DNA of 64,000 bases, from contig CP110631.1 of assembly GCA_026210745.1 (NCBI GenBank), forward strand, positions 1-64,000. The letters run 5' to 3'. The position numbers and the translations under genes were made by a program. Of the stretch, positions 1-9,400 are shown one piece after another. The stretch is from Exobasidium rhododendri (taxonomy: Eukaryota; Basidiomycota; Exobasidiomycetes; Exobasidiales; Exobasidiaceae). Under the pieces are notes generated by a model. That model was not told the origin of the DNA. It searched no databases and was given only the letters and a program-made list of their open reading frames with translations. Position 1 is the first letter of the stretch, and each line of letters begins with the position of its first letter.

Positions 1-401
1 AACCCTAACCCTAACCCTAACCTAACCCTACCCTAACCCTAACCTAACCCTAACCCTAACCTAACTAACCCTAACCCTAACCTAACCCTAACCTAACCCT
101 AACCCTAACCCTAACCCTAACCTAACCCTAACCCTAACCCTAACCCTAACCCTAACCCTAACCTAACCCTAACCCTAACCCTAACCTAACCCTAACCTAA
201 CCCTAACCCTAACCCTAACCCTAACCCTAACTAACCCTAACCCTAACCCTAACCTAACCCTAACCCTAACCCTAACCTAACCCTAACCCTAACCCTAACC
301 CTAACCCTAACCCTAACCCTAACCCTAACCCTAACCCTAACCCTAACCCTAACCTAACCCTAACCCTAACCCTAACCCTAACCCTAACCCTAACCCTAAC
401 C
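1..401. repeat. Telomeric CCCTAA array (chromosome end)
   Basis: The first 401 bases are head-to-tail CCCTAA units, the C-rich strand reading inward, so this is the left end of a chromosome with TTAGGG-type telomeres. Units are irregular: CCTAA and occasional CTAA variants are scattered among the six-base units. These may be real variants or indels from long-read sequencing. The array stops sharply before a T-rich unique sequence. Confidence 0.98.
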
Positions 402-1424
402 TGCCGCCCGACCCGCCTCCGAAATTTCCCTTTTTCCTTTTTTTTGCTCTTTTTTCCTTACTTCATATCTTGCTTCTGACGCGCTTTCTGGATGTATTGG
501 GCCCCCTGAACACTGCATTCACTCTTCTGTACTTAGCAAAATTTCACCTTTTTCACCAGCATCGGCCATCTTTTTTTCCTGCTTCCTAACCGGCTTCTGT
601 TCACCTTGCACACACTCTGACATGCACACAGACCACCCTGAATCATTCACTTATCCACAAATAATAACGGCAACACCACTTTACACCCCCTTGGACGCCC
701 AGAATCATGCCTCGGAATACACACGCAACCCACCTGGAATGCCCTCCATCATGCTTAGTTATCCTCTCTCATGCCTTTCCATGCGTTGGGGTCTTGGAAA
801 TACAACAAAATCACACAAATACATCGATCTTTATTCCCTGTCCTCTTGCGGTGTTTTATGATGATTTGTGGATAAATGTTGCGCATTCTTGTTCAATCTG
901 CCTGATTCTCTAGTATGCCGTGTGAATGGCCTCAAAAACATGCCCTGCCAAGTTGCAATAGATTCCAATCATGGAAAGAGAGACATTGCTCAGATGGCCG
1001 TCTGAAAAGGCACTGTTCTTGGATGATACAGTCATATAATGCTGTGTTGCGCTTTACTTGGCCTTGAATATAGTCAGACATGCATACACTGTACTCTCAT
1101 GCCTTTTGAACATGGAAAATACAACAAGAATGCGCTGGAATGGCCATTGGTGCTGGTTGACGCTTGTGGGGATGAACGGGAATGATCTGCGCACAGAAGT
1201 GTCTGATCTGTCTGATCTTGTAGTATGATATGTGAACTGGCCCAAAAACATGCCACGCCAAGTCTGAAAAGATTCAAATCACAGAAATTGACACTTCACT
1301 ATGTGGGGTCTATACCATCACGTCTGTATGGGTCAAGTATGACAATATGGCATGATAGACCCCTCAAAGCACTTGCATATCCTTAAATAAACCCCTCTGA
1401 TAGATTCACATCTTTTTTGTTTTA

Positions 1425-1671
1425 CATTTGCATCTCACATGAATGGTGCTCTCAGTTTGTACGCTTAAGTGCCCGTACTCGTCATTTACAGTTCACTTTG
1501 CGCACTTTTCTCTCTGATTCTTATGAGCTTCTAGTATGACGTGCCATCTGGTTTAAAAACATGACACACCAAGTCTGAGCTCAATCGAATCACAAAAACA
1601 CGTACATGCATTAGAGCAACATGTTTTGGGACACGTAAATTGATGAAATTGGCTACTGAGTAAAGTATTTA
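1425..1671 (+). repeat. Direct repeat copy 1 (~245 bp)
   Basis: This block matches 2093-2340 over its whole length with only scattered substitutions, including the segment TACGCTTAAGTGCCCGTACT and a shared end GGCTACTGAGTAAAGTATT. The function is not known. It looks like a subtelomeric dispersed repeat duplicated about 670 bp away. Confidence 0.85.
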
Positions 1672-2092
1672 CTGTGAGGTGGGGAACACTTCAAACTTTG
1701 CAAGCACACTCCAATAGTCTCAATATACATCCTTGCAAGGTAACAAGAAGATTGGGAAAGGTTGAAAAAATACATTTTGGACTCACATAGAAAGACGTCT
1801 GACTGAGTAAAGTCCGTCAATATTGACAATTGGGGGTAGGGTCATTGATGGGAATAAGAGAGTAGTCTATGCTCTACCCGTCTGCTTCATAAAAAAGAGG
1901 AACCCTGGGGCCTTTGGGAAATTCACCGGAACCATGGTCGCGACACGCAAAAAAGACGTTTGACGGGCTAGCGCCGTCAATTTTGACAATTGTGGGTAGG
2001 GTGGCTCATTCAGATGATAGAGTAACATATATTCTTCCTGATTAGAACATAAAAGGGACCCACCCTAATGGCGCTGAGAGGGAAACCATGTG

Positions 2093-2340
2093 TACATTTG
2101 CAACTCACATGAATGATGGTCTTGGTTTGTACGCTTAAGTGCCCGTACTTGTCATTTACAGTTCACTTTGCGCACTATTCTCTCTGATTCTGATGAGCTT
2201 CTAGTATGACGTGTCATCTGGTCTAAAACCATGGCACACCAAGTCTGAACTCAATCGAATCACAAAAACACGTACATGCATTAGAGAGACGTGTTTTGGG
2301 ACACGTAAATTGATGAAATTGGCTACTGAGTAAAGTATTC
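2093..2340 (+). repeat. Direct repeat copy 2 (~245 bp)
   Basis: Second copy of the block at 1425-1671, in the same orientation and around nine-tenths identical by eye. Between the copies lies the CCGTCAAT-core repeat pair. Confidence 0.85.
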
Positions 2341-2789
2341 ACTGTGACATGCAATTGCGTTCAAACTTCACAGAGAATGTTAGTTTGTTATTACAGTGAT
2401 ACCTGTCAAGCTGCTAAGCCTTGACACAATTTTGAAAAATACCATGTTTTGCCTCTCAGACACTCAGCCGTATACTTGTATCTACCCTGCAAATCACCTT
2501 TTCTGGCATCTGTATACTGTATAGAAGGTATATGGAGCATACTAAGAGTGAATGGAACCCAATCTGGCGGGATGAAATTTTGACAGGGATGCTTTTTTAG
2601 AAACGGGGACACGCGTACAGCCAAACGCTACTTGATGATCTGTCTACCGTTTCTTGAATATAGTAGCTATAGCTATGGCTCAACTTTCAAAGCAATGTTG
2701 TATTTTTGATGCGCCAGATGATAACCTTCTCCCGTCTCATACCTCTGCTAGACGTCTGCATTACACTGGAGTCACCACACCAGGCGTTG

Positions 2790-5070
2790 AAGACACAAAG
2801 AAGCCCCAAAGAGGCACTTTTGCAGTGTATTTGTGGCAGATGTGTGTCATTGGTACCTATTTCAGTGAATAAGTGACATTCATAGTGTATATTGGCCGTA
2901 TAGAGCTGGAGTTAGGGTGCGCGCCCTTGTATCGCCTCGATACAGCCAAGATAGAGCCGGCGCATCGAAAAGTTTGAGCTGAGGTTAGGGTGCGCGCATT
3001 TATTACGCTTTTGCTCTTGCAAAAGTCGTGTTTCAAACTTTGGGCTTGCAAGACCTGAATAAACCGCCAGAGAGGCACTTTAGCAGTGTATTTGGGGAAG
3101 ATTCAGGTCATCTGTATCCATCTTTATCAAAAAAAGACTTGCGATCGACAAATACAGCTGGGGTTAGGGTGCGCGCATCTGTATTTCTCTATGGAAGATA
3201 GAGCTAGCGCGTCGATGATAATAGGCTGAGGTTAGGGTGCGCGCACGTGTATTTCTCTATTAAGGGTATCGCTAAGATAAAGCTGGCGCGTCGATGAGAT
3301 CCAACAGAGGTTAGGGCGCGCGCATCTTTCTTTGGCACTTGCAAGAGTCGTATTTCTATCATTAGGCTCGCATGACCTGAATAAACCGCCAAAGAGGCAC
3401 TTTAGCAGTGTAATTGAGGAAGATTCAGGTCATCTGTGCCTATCTTCATCAAGAAGAGACTTGCGATCGACAAATAGAGCTGGAGTTAGGGTGCGCGCAT
3501 CTGTATATCTGTATCGAAGATTAGTGACGATAAGTCTTACGCGTCGAAGTTATTGATCCGAGGTTAGGGTGCGCGCATCTGTTTGGCTCTCGCAAGAGTC
3601 GTGTTCCCAACTTTAGGCTCGCATGACCTGAATTACCCGCCTGAGAGGCACTTTGGCAGTGTGTTTGGGGCCTATGCAGGTCACTCGTTCCTATCTTGAA
3701 CAAAAGATCAATTGCGATCGATGGTACTAAGCTGAGGTTAGGGTGCGCGTATCTGTATATCTCTATTAAGGGTATCGCTAAGATAGATCTTACGCGTCGA
3801 AGTCATCGATCCGAGGTTAGGGTGCGCGTATCTGTGTCCGGCCCTCGCAAGAATCGCTTTTCTATCATTAGGCTTGCATGAATAGAATTACCCGCCACAG
3901 AGGCACTTTGGCAGTGTGTTTGGGGCCTATGCAGGTCACTCGTACCTATCTTGATCAAGAAGTAATTTGCGATCGACGACTCAGACTGAGGTTAGGGTGC
4001 GCGCATCTGTATTTCTCTAAGGAAATCGCTAAAATAGAGTTGGCGCATCGACGATAGAGTGCTGAAGTAAAGATGCTCATCTCTGTATTTGGCTTTTGCA
4101 AGAATCTTGTTTCTATCATTAGGTTTGCATGACCTGAATTAACCGCCACAGAGGCACTTTGGCAGTGTAATCGGGGAAGGTGCAGGTCACTCGTACCTAT
4201 CTCGATCAAGAAGTGATTTGCGATCAACGACTCAGACTGAGTTTAGGGTGCGCGCACTAGTATGGCTGTATCGAAGGTTAGCAGAAATAGAGCTGGCGCA
4301 ACATTGATACAGAGCTGAAGTTAGGGTGCGCACAAATCTCTGGCTCTCGCAAGGATCCTATTTCTATCATTGGGCCTGCATGACCTGAATTAATTGCCAC
4401 AGAGGCACTTTGGCAGTGTAATCGGGGAAGATTCAGGTCATTCGTACCTATCTTGGCCAAGAAGTGGTTTGCGATTGACAGTACAGTGCGGGAGTTAGGG
4501 TGCGCGCATCTGCCCTACCATATTGCCGTATCAAAGGTGAGCTAAGATAGAGTCGGCGCATCGACGATAGAGTGCTGAAGTAAAGATGCTCATCTCTGTA
4601 TTTGGCTCTCGCAAGACTCCTGTTTGTATCGTTAGCCTCGCATGACACGAATTAACCGCCACAGAGGCACTCTGGCTGTGTAATTGGGGCAGATGCATGT
4701 CACTCGTACCTAATGTGACCAACAAATGAGTTGCAAACAGCAATTTAGAGCAGGAGTCAGGGTATGCATCGCTGTACTATCTCATCGAAGGTAATGCTCA
4801 GATAGGGCAGGTACATCTACGATACGGTGCTGTTCCCCTCATTAGGCTTGCACGACTTGATTCACCCGCCACAGAGGCACTTTAACAGTGTTGTTGTGGG
4901 AGATGCAGGTCAACTGTACCTATCCTGGTGAATAAGTGACATTTGGAGAGAAGATCGACGGTGTAGAGCTGGAGTTAGGGTGCGCATTGTATCGTCCGTT
5001 GTAGTCTCACCAAAAATAGCTGCAGGGGCTGGAGACTCAGAATAGCCGCCGTAGAGGCACTTTTCCAGTG
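2790..5070 (+). repeat. Degenerate ~250-bp tandem subtelomeric repeat with TTAGGGTGCGCGC boxes
   Basis: Ten units are marked by the phrase GAGGCACTTTnGCAGTGT (near 2812, 3072, 3395, 3648, 3902, 4152, 4405, 4666, 4874, 5054). Spacing is mostly 250-320 bp, shrinking to about 180-210 bp at the right end. Between these marks each unit carries one or two copies of GTTAGGGTGCGCGC (for example 2911, 2984, 3163, 3231, 3485, 3564, 3734, 3818, 3992, 4494, 4974). The TTAGGG reads on the + strand, opposite to the terminal array. Short antisense open frames here are by-products of the repeat. Confidence 0.9.
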
Positions 5071-5140
5071 TGTCTGTGGGCTCCAAATGTCCTCAATGCC
5101 TAAAACAGATGTCATCCTGTCGATAGCGATGAGATTAGTG

Positions 5141-5745
5141 GCCACGTGTGAGGTGAGCCTTCGAGTCGATACAGAGGCGAGATCGGGATTCGGCCGATGA
5201 AACAGGCGGCCACGTGTTGAAGTAACACGCGTGTCGATACAGAGGCGAGATCGGGATTCGGCCGATGAAACAGGCGGCCACGTGTTGAAGTAACACGCGT
5301 GTCGATACAGAGGCGAGATCGGGATTCGGCCGATAAAACAGGCAGCCACGTGTTGAAGTAACACGCGTGTCGATACAGAGGCGAGATCGGGATTCGGCCG
5401 ATGAAACAGGCGGCCACGTGTTGAAGTAACACGCGTGTCGATACTGAGGCGAGATCGGGATTCGGCCGATGAAACAGCTAGCCACGTGTGAAGTAACACG
5501 CGTGTCGATACAGGGGCGAGAGGCAGCCACGTGTTGAGCTTGAGACGCGTGTTGATACAAGTGCGAGATCGGGATTCGGCCGATGAAACAGGCAGCCACG
5601 TGTGAAGTAAGACGCGTGTTGATACAGGGGCGAGAGGCAGCCACGTGTTGAGCTTGAGACGCGTGTCGATACAGGGGCGAGATCGGGATTCGGTCGATGA
5701 AACAGGCAGCCACGTGTTGAGCTTAAGACGCGTGTTATATTCTCT
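5141..5745 (+). repeat. 68-bp minisatellite with CACGTG and ACACGCGTGT palindromes
   Basis: GCCACGTGT recurs at 5141, 5209, 5277, 5345, 5413, 5481, 5525, 5595, 5640 and 5709. The period is 68 bp exactly in the left half, with shortened 44-45 bp units where a GATCGGGATTCGGCCGATGA block is missing. Most units contain CACGTG (E-box palindrome) and an ACGCGT core inside ACACGCGTGT. As 68 is not a multiple of three, a repeat-derived frame stays open on the minus strand for 264 codons. It is not taken as a gene. Confidence 0.95.
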
Positions 5746-5764
5746 ATTTGTATCGCTTAATGTA

Positions 5765-6025
5765 TACAAGTTGCTGTAGTATAGCGGCTAAATGTCTATT
5801 TGTGCTCTATTGAGCTCGGGTTCGAATCCTGATCCTACTATTTTGCTAGGGTTACCGATTCGGCTCAATTTTGAGCCACGAGCAGGCTCAAGACTCCCCT
5901 TAAATAGGCAATTTGGTGACGATACTTTCATAACAGGACTTAGGTTAGTGGCTGGCGTTCCATTGACTCATTTCTATTGCCTTCTGGCGCGGGTTCGATT
6001 CCCGACCAAGGTAGCAGGAGTGGGA
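5765..6025 (+). repeat. tRNA-derived SINE-like or tRNA-pseudogene remnants
   Basis: Two Pol III-type internal promoters lie in a row. The first has an A-box-like TAGTATAGCGGCTA (about 5776) and a perfect B-box GGTTCGAATCC (about 5819) in a plausible T-arm. The second has an A-box-like TTAGTGGCTGG (about 5944) and B-box GGTTCGATTCC (about 5993). It is followed by CCAAGGT, which pairs imperfectly with ACTTAGG as an acceptor stem. Neither folds into a complete canonical tRNA by eye, so a SINE head or decayed tRNA is preferred. Confidence 0.5.
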
Positions 6026-6601
6026 ATTTAGAACATACGTCGGTCACCCTAGGGAATCATAGTGTTCCGGTTGAGGAAAGCTACTGTCTAGATGTGAGAA
6101 ATATCCCCTTCTTCGTCAAACCTTTAGTAAGTATCCAATTTGGCGGCTGTGTGGAGCAACGGTCTGCTCGTGTCTCTGCCTTGGGGGGTATCCTTGGCGG
6201 TTGGTACGAGTGGGTCACGCTTCTGAGGTCGGGTAGCTCCGACCTCAACACTCCGGTGGGCCTAGCTAGCCCAGGTGGAGAGACAGTAGGCCCCAGGGCC
6301 GAAGTCTTTTGGGCGGGTTGGTGGTAACAATGTGCTACGGGAGTATGCACGAAAGACGGTGAACGTCTACCACCCAGACAGTAGGCCTTAGGGCCGAAGT
6401 CTTTTGCTGCGCATACACCCAACTCAGAGAGAGGGCCATGCGCCTTTACTGTGTTGGGGCAGGGCCATGCGCCTTTACTGTGTTGGGGCATGGCATTTAG
6501 TCATGTGACTTGGCTAAAGACGGAAAGGTGAAAGACATAAAGGCAACCAAATCCTCACTTTGCATCTTACCTTCCTACCACAACCATCTCCCCCTTCTAC
6601 A
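6026..6601. other. Region upstream of the oxygenase gene, with short repeats
   Basis: Two related segments (about 6281-6315 and 6379-6410, core AGGGCCGAAGTCTTTTG) and a perfect tandem pair of a 29-bp unit (about 6432-6489, core GGGCCATGCGCCTTTACTGT) precede the next gene. The region may hold its promoter. No separate gene is supported. Confidence 0.5.
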
Positions 6602-7789
6602 ATGGTACGACACAAGAAACACCTCTTCAAACACAGTGGCAATACAGTGAACCGTAAGGTGAGAGGGTACCAGTGTGAGATCAACAAAGAGGCCCACTTT
6701 AGGAAGGTAGACCTCCACCGGTTGGCCAAAAAGGGACATCAGTGGGGCCCTAAGATGTTTAGGAGCATGACTAGGGACTATCGGTTGGCACCTCTGCAGA
6801 GTACCCCTACACACAGCATTTACACTCTGGCTGGCTGCAGAGTGGTCCTGTGCAAGACAATGTCCTTTGTAGAGGAGGTGGCCAAGGCAGAGTCGCTCTC
6901 CAAGAGCCAGAGTAAGGGAGATGCTACCCTGAAAGTAGAAGAGTGGTTTCTGCACCTAAAACAGGCTAGCCCAGAAGAGAAGTCGGTTGTAGTCGTTGAC
7001 CGAGACGGACTACACTTTGCAAGCATACACTGGAAGCCAAGTGACCCCAATCACAAGTACAGCCAAGCTGTAAAGACTTGGGCAAAGGAGGTAGCTGCTA
7101 TCCCTGCTACTGTGGTAAAGGCAGTGGGAACCTCTCCCACAGCCTCTAGAAATAGCTCTGGAGGCTACCAAGTGAGCCACTTCCGACTCCGAGGCTTGGA
7201 CGGCTGTCATGTGCCAGGAGCGCCCAATTGGGACGGACGCTTCTACCAGCATCGTTCTCAAGTCGGCCACCTAGTCTTTGGAGAGAGTGCAGAGGTGGTA
7301 AGACAACAAATAGTCTCCTACCTGGCCATCCACTTCAACAAGGTCTTCCTGAAGATGGACAACTGGCAGAAGGACGGCTACCTGCGCCAACACCCCTTCC
7401 CAGATGACTGGACTAAGGATGAGGACACCAAGAAGCGCATAGCAGAGGCAGGAGCCTCTCTGTGGCAGCCCTACACTGGCTATGCTCTCAAGTGGCCAGT
7501 GCAGTCTGCAGACTGCAGTCCCCATGTGGACTCTGCAGATGACAGATGCTCCTTGTGCACTGTCATGGCCTTTGGGGACTTTGAGGGAGGGGACCTGGTA
7601 ATGCACCAACCGGGCATAGTCACCGCTCTAGGCAGTGGCGACATGATCACCTTCCCTCCTAGTACTATCTGGCACTCCAACAAGCCAATCACCAAGGGCA
7701 AGAGAGGAAGTACCATCAGCTTCCTCACAGGATCCTTGCTCAAGCTCAAGAAGGGCAAGCTACACACTACCACCCCTTCTTCAATGTAA
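6602..7789 (+). CDS. 2-oxoglutarate/Fe(II) oxygenase-like protein (Tet/JBP-like)
   Basis: The ATG at 6602 gives 395 residues without introns. The C-terminal third carries the double-stranded beta-helix signature: HVD at residues 308-310, a GGDL strand, WHS with His358 and an Arg at about 368 (KRGS), matching the HxD...H...R pattern that binds Fe(II) and 2-oxoglutarate. In fungi, Tet/JBP-like proteins with this layout are known as lineage-expanded, often transposon-linked base-modifying enzymes. That assignment is inference from motif order, because other 2OG oxygenases share it. The N-terminal 200 residues are basic and unrecognised. The gene lies between subtelomeric repeats and a convergent unknown gene, and is the first credible gene from the telomere. 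Confidence 0.65.
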   Translation: MVRHKKHLFKHSGNTVNRKVRGYQCEINKEAHFRKVDLHRLAKKGHQWGPKMFRSMTRDYRLAPLQSTPTHSIYTLAGCRVVLCKTMSFVEEVAKAESLSKSQSKGDATLKVEEWFLHLKQASPEEKSVVVVDRDGLHFASIHWKPSDPNHKYSQAVKTWAKEVAAIPATVVKAVGTSPTASRNSSGGYQVSHFRLRGLDGCHVPGAPNWDGRFYQHRSQVGHLVFGESAEVVRQQIVSYLAIHFNKVFLKMDNWQKDGYLRQHPFPDDWTKDEDTKKRIAEAGASLWQPYTGYALKWPVQSADCSPHVDSADDRCSLCTVMAFGDFEGGDLVMHQPGIVTALGSGDMITFPPSTIWHSNKPITKGKRGSTISFLTGSLLKLKKGKLHTTTPSSM

Positions 7790-8011
7790 AGGACTTCCAA
7801 TGTATCTAACTTCTTTATACTTAGCGTAATCGAACTCTTTACGTATCCCCTTATACTTAGCGTGTTTGACTAAGTAGATACACTTTCTTTTTGTACTTAG
7901 TGTATATCATACGTATATTGTTAGTACCCGCACTAAGTATACACGTCATTAACTAGTACACGTCATTTATAATACACGTCATACTAGTAGACACAAGTAA
8001 ATGGCGTGAGG
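7790..8011. other. AT-rich spacer between convergent genes with short repeats
   Basis: This 222-bp spacer has repeated TTATACTTAGCGT-like words (about 7815, 7850, 7895), an inverted relative CACTAAGTATACAC (about 7932), and three ACACGTCAT words (7940-7985). It probably holds both 3' ends. The repeats could also be binding sites of a mobile unit. Confidence 0.45.
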
Positions 8012-9400
8012 TCACATGAGGAACATATCTGCCAGCGCGTACTCCACAAAGAGCTTCTTACATGCCATCTCATTGTAGGGCTTCTTGCATAGCCGACACC
8101 TCAAGCGGAAAGAACTCTTCTGATGGTCTTGGTTCAGTTGTGCAGTGGAGACATTGCATGCCTGGCAGAGGATCAGTGCACGCCTGGGAAGGAAGAACTC
8201 TTTTAGCGCAGTCACGCCATGCATGTCTGCTATGACCTGTGCCAAGTCAGTGTTGTGCGTAGGAGGTGGGGTAAGGGGAGGCGTGAGAGCTCTAGGCATG
8301 TCAATGACCACGTCCACCAGCTGCTGCCTTCCTGTTCCTCTGACGGGTGAGTCAATGACAACCTCCAGAGAGGCAGTGCGCCTTGCAGGAATGATGGACG
8401 CTGATGTGACTCTCTCCTGCAGAACCCTCTGCTGTGACGCATATCTTGCAATGCGCAGCTGTGGGTTCTCTTGCATCCTTCTCCTTCTGTTGGCCGTGTC
8501 TGGACTGGGGAGAAGGCGCTGGACCATGCACTCCAAGAGATACTCCCGCAGTGCCCTGCCCTGCAAGCCATGGCCTGCTTTCTTGCACTGTAGACGTAGA
8601 GGAGACTGCCTAACCACCTTATAGGAGTCATAGGTGCCGTCTTCACATACCTTGCAGATCAAGTGGTGGCGTATCATCTGGAAGTACGCTGCACACTCCC
8701 TTTCTGCCCTGATCTGGTTGCGTATGTCAAACATCTCTGCTGGTGACAGTCTTGGCTCCAGGAAGCGCACAGAGTGGATGTACGCACTGGGCAGACAGAG
8801 GTCTGGCTGCAGCATGAACTCTTCTGACCACCACGGCAGCTCCTTGTCCCACTTGGTAGGCTTGCCTGGGCGTCCAAAGTTGAACCCTATAGAGTTGCAC
8901 AGGTCAATAGAGACCTGGCGGTGCAGCGCTCCTGTGGTTCCAGAGTGACGCCCAACAAAGATCCTCAACTGCTGCGCACGCCTTAAGAGACGTCTGCTGT
9001 TGGCTAAGAGGCATTCCATGGACAGTGTCTGGCACTCTAGATAAAGATGCGCATGCTCTTCTTCTTTGGTGTACGTCTTCAGGTCAAGCAGAGGTGTGGC
9101 GTCTATCTGCGCTTTGGCTAGCTGCATAGTAGGCGCAAACACACTGGCTTCCACACGGCAGCCTCCCCAGATTGCAGATGATGATGCCGCAAGCTGCGCT
9201 ATCTTCTTCATAATCATACTACGTCTGTTGACAAGCATGTTGAAGGTGTTAGGGGTGGTGGTGGGTGCCTTCTGTCCACCCGCCTTCAGCAAATGTATGA
9301 GACGGGAGTAGATCTTTATATCTATCATGGCCACGTCCTCTCCTCCCTCTGGCGGCCAGCGCACAGTGAAAGAGGTACTGCCATAGTTCTCCCCAGCGGT
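8012..9400 (-). CDS. Unrecognised protein with two zinc-ribbon-like repeats (C-terminal part)
   Basis: An open frame of about 460 codons reads through from a region overlapping the end of the 10149-9325 frame. No ATG begins it before an internal Met, so it is best seen as the downstream part of that gene. Two similar segments each start with CxxC and end in a Cys-rich turn plus helix. The first is ICKVCEDG...LRLQCKKAG, roughly residues 240-285 of the frame. The last is LCQACNV...LRCRLCKKPY, at the C-terminus, with a full CxxC/CxxC set. The family is not recognised. A role in nucleic-acid or protein binding is only a guess from the zinc-ribbon look. Confidence 0.5.
   Translation of the reverse strand, partial: TAGENYGSTSFTVRWPPEGGEDVAMIDIKIYSRLIHLLKAGGQKAPTTTPNTFNMLVNRRSMIMKKIAQLAASSSAIWGGCRVEASVFAPTMQLAKAQIDATPLLDLKTYTKEEEHAHLYLECQTLSMECLLANSRRLLRRAQQLRIFVGRHSGTTGALHRQVSIDLCNSIGFNFGRPGKPTKWDKELPWWSEEFMLQPDLCLPSAYIHSVRFLEPRLSPAEMFDIRNQIRAERECAAYFQMIRHHLICKVCEDGTYDSYKVVRQSPLRLQCKKAGHGLQGRALREYLLECMVQRLLPSPDTANRRRRMQENPQLRIARYASQQRVLQERVTSASIIPARRTASLEVVIDSPVRGTGRQQLVDVVIDMPRALTPPLTPPPTHNTDLAQVIADMHGVTALKEFFLPRRALILCQACNVSTAQLNQDHQKSSFRLRCRLCKKPYNEMACKKLFVEYALADMFLM

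Larger units (their letters stand above)
402..2789. other. Subtelomeric region without recognisable genes
   Basis: No credible coding region is seen: open frames are short and lack splice structure or familiar domains. The stretch holds degenerate dispersed repeats. An ~85-bp motif (cores TCTAGTATG and CCAAGTCTGA) recurs near 900-985, 1195-1285, 1510-1600 and 2180-2275. A second diverged pair (core CCGTCAAT..TTGACAATTG) lies at about 1790-1905 and 1945-2075. Confidence 0.7.

Noticed and set aside
4975-5769. 264-codon minus-strand open frame with Arg/Ser/Leu repeats (and two shifted companions)
   Set aside because: It is produced by the 68-bp minisatellite, which lacks stops in several frames. 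No gene features are present and the repeat length is not a multiple of three.
5765-6025. Functional tRNA genes
   Set aside because: B-boxes and T-arms are good, but the acceptor and anticodon stems do not pair properly by eye, so SINE or pseudogene remnants are preferred.
6081-6491. 136-codon minus-strand frame upstream of the oxygenase
   Set aside because: It runs through short direct repeats and lacks any recognisable feature. Likely chance.
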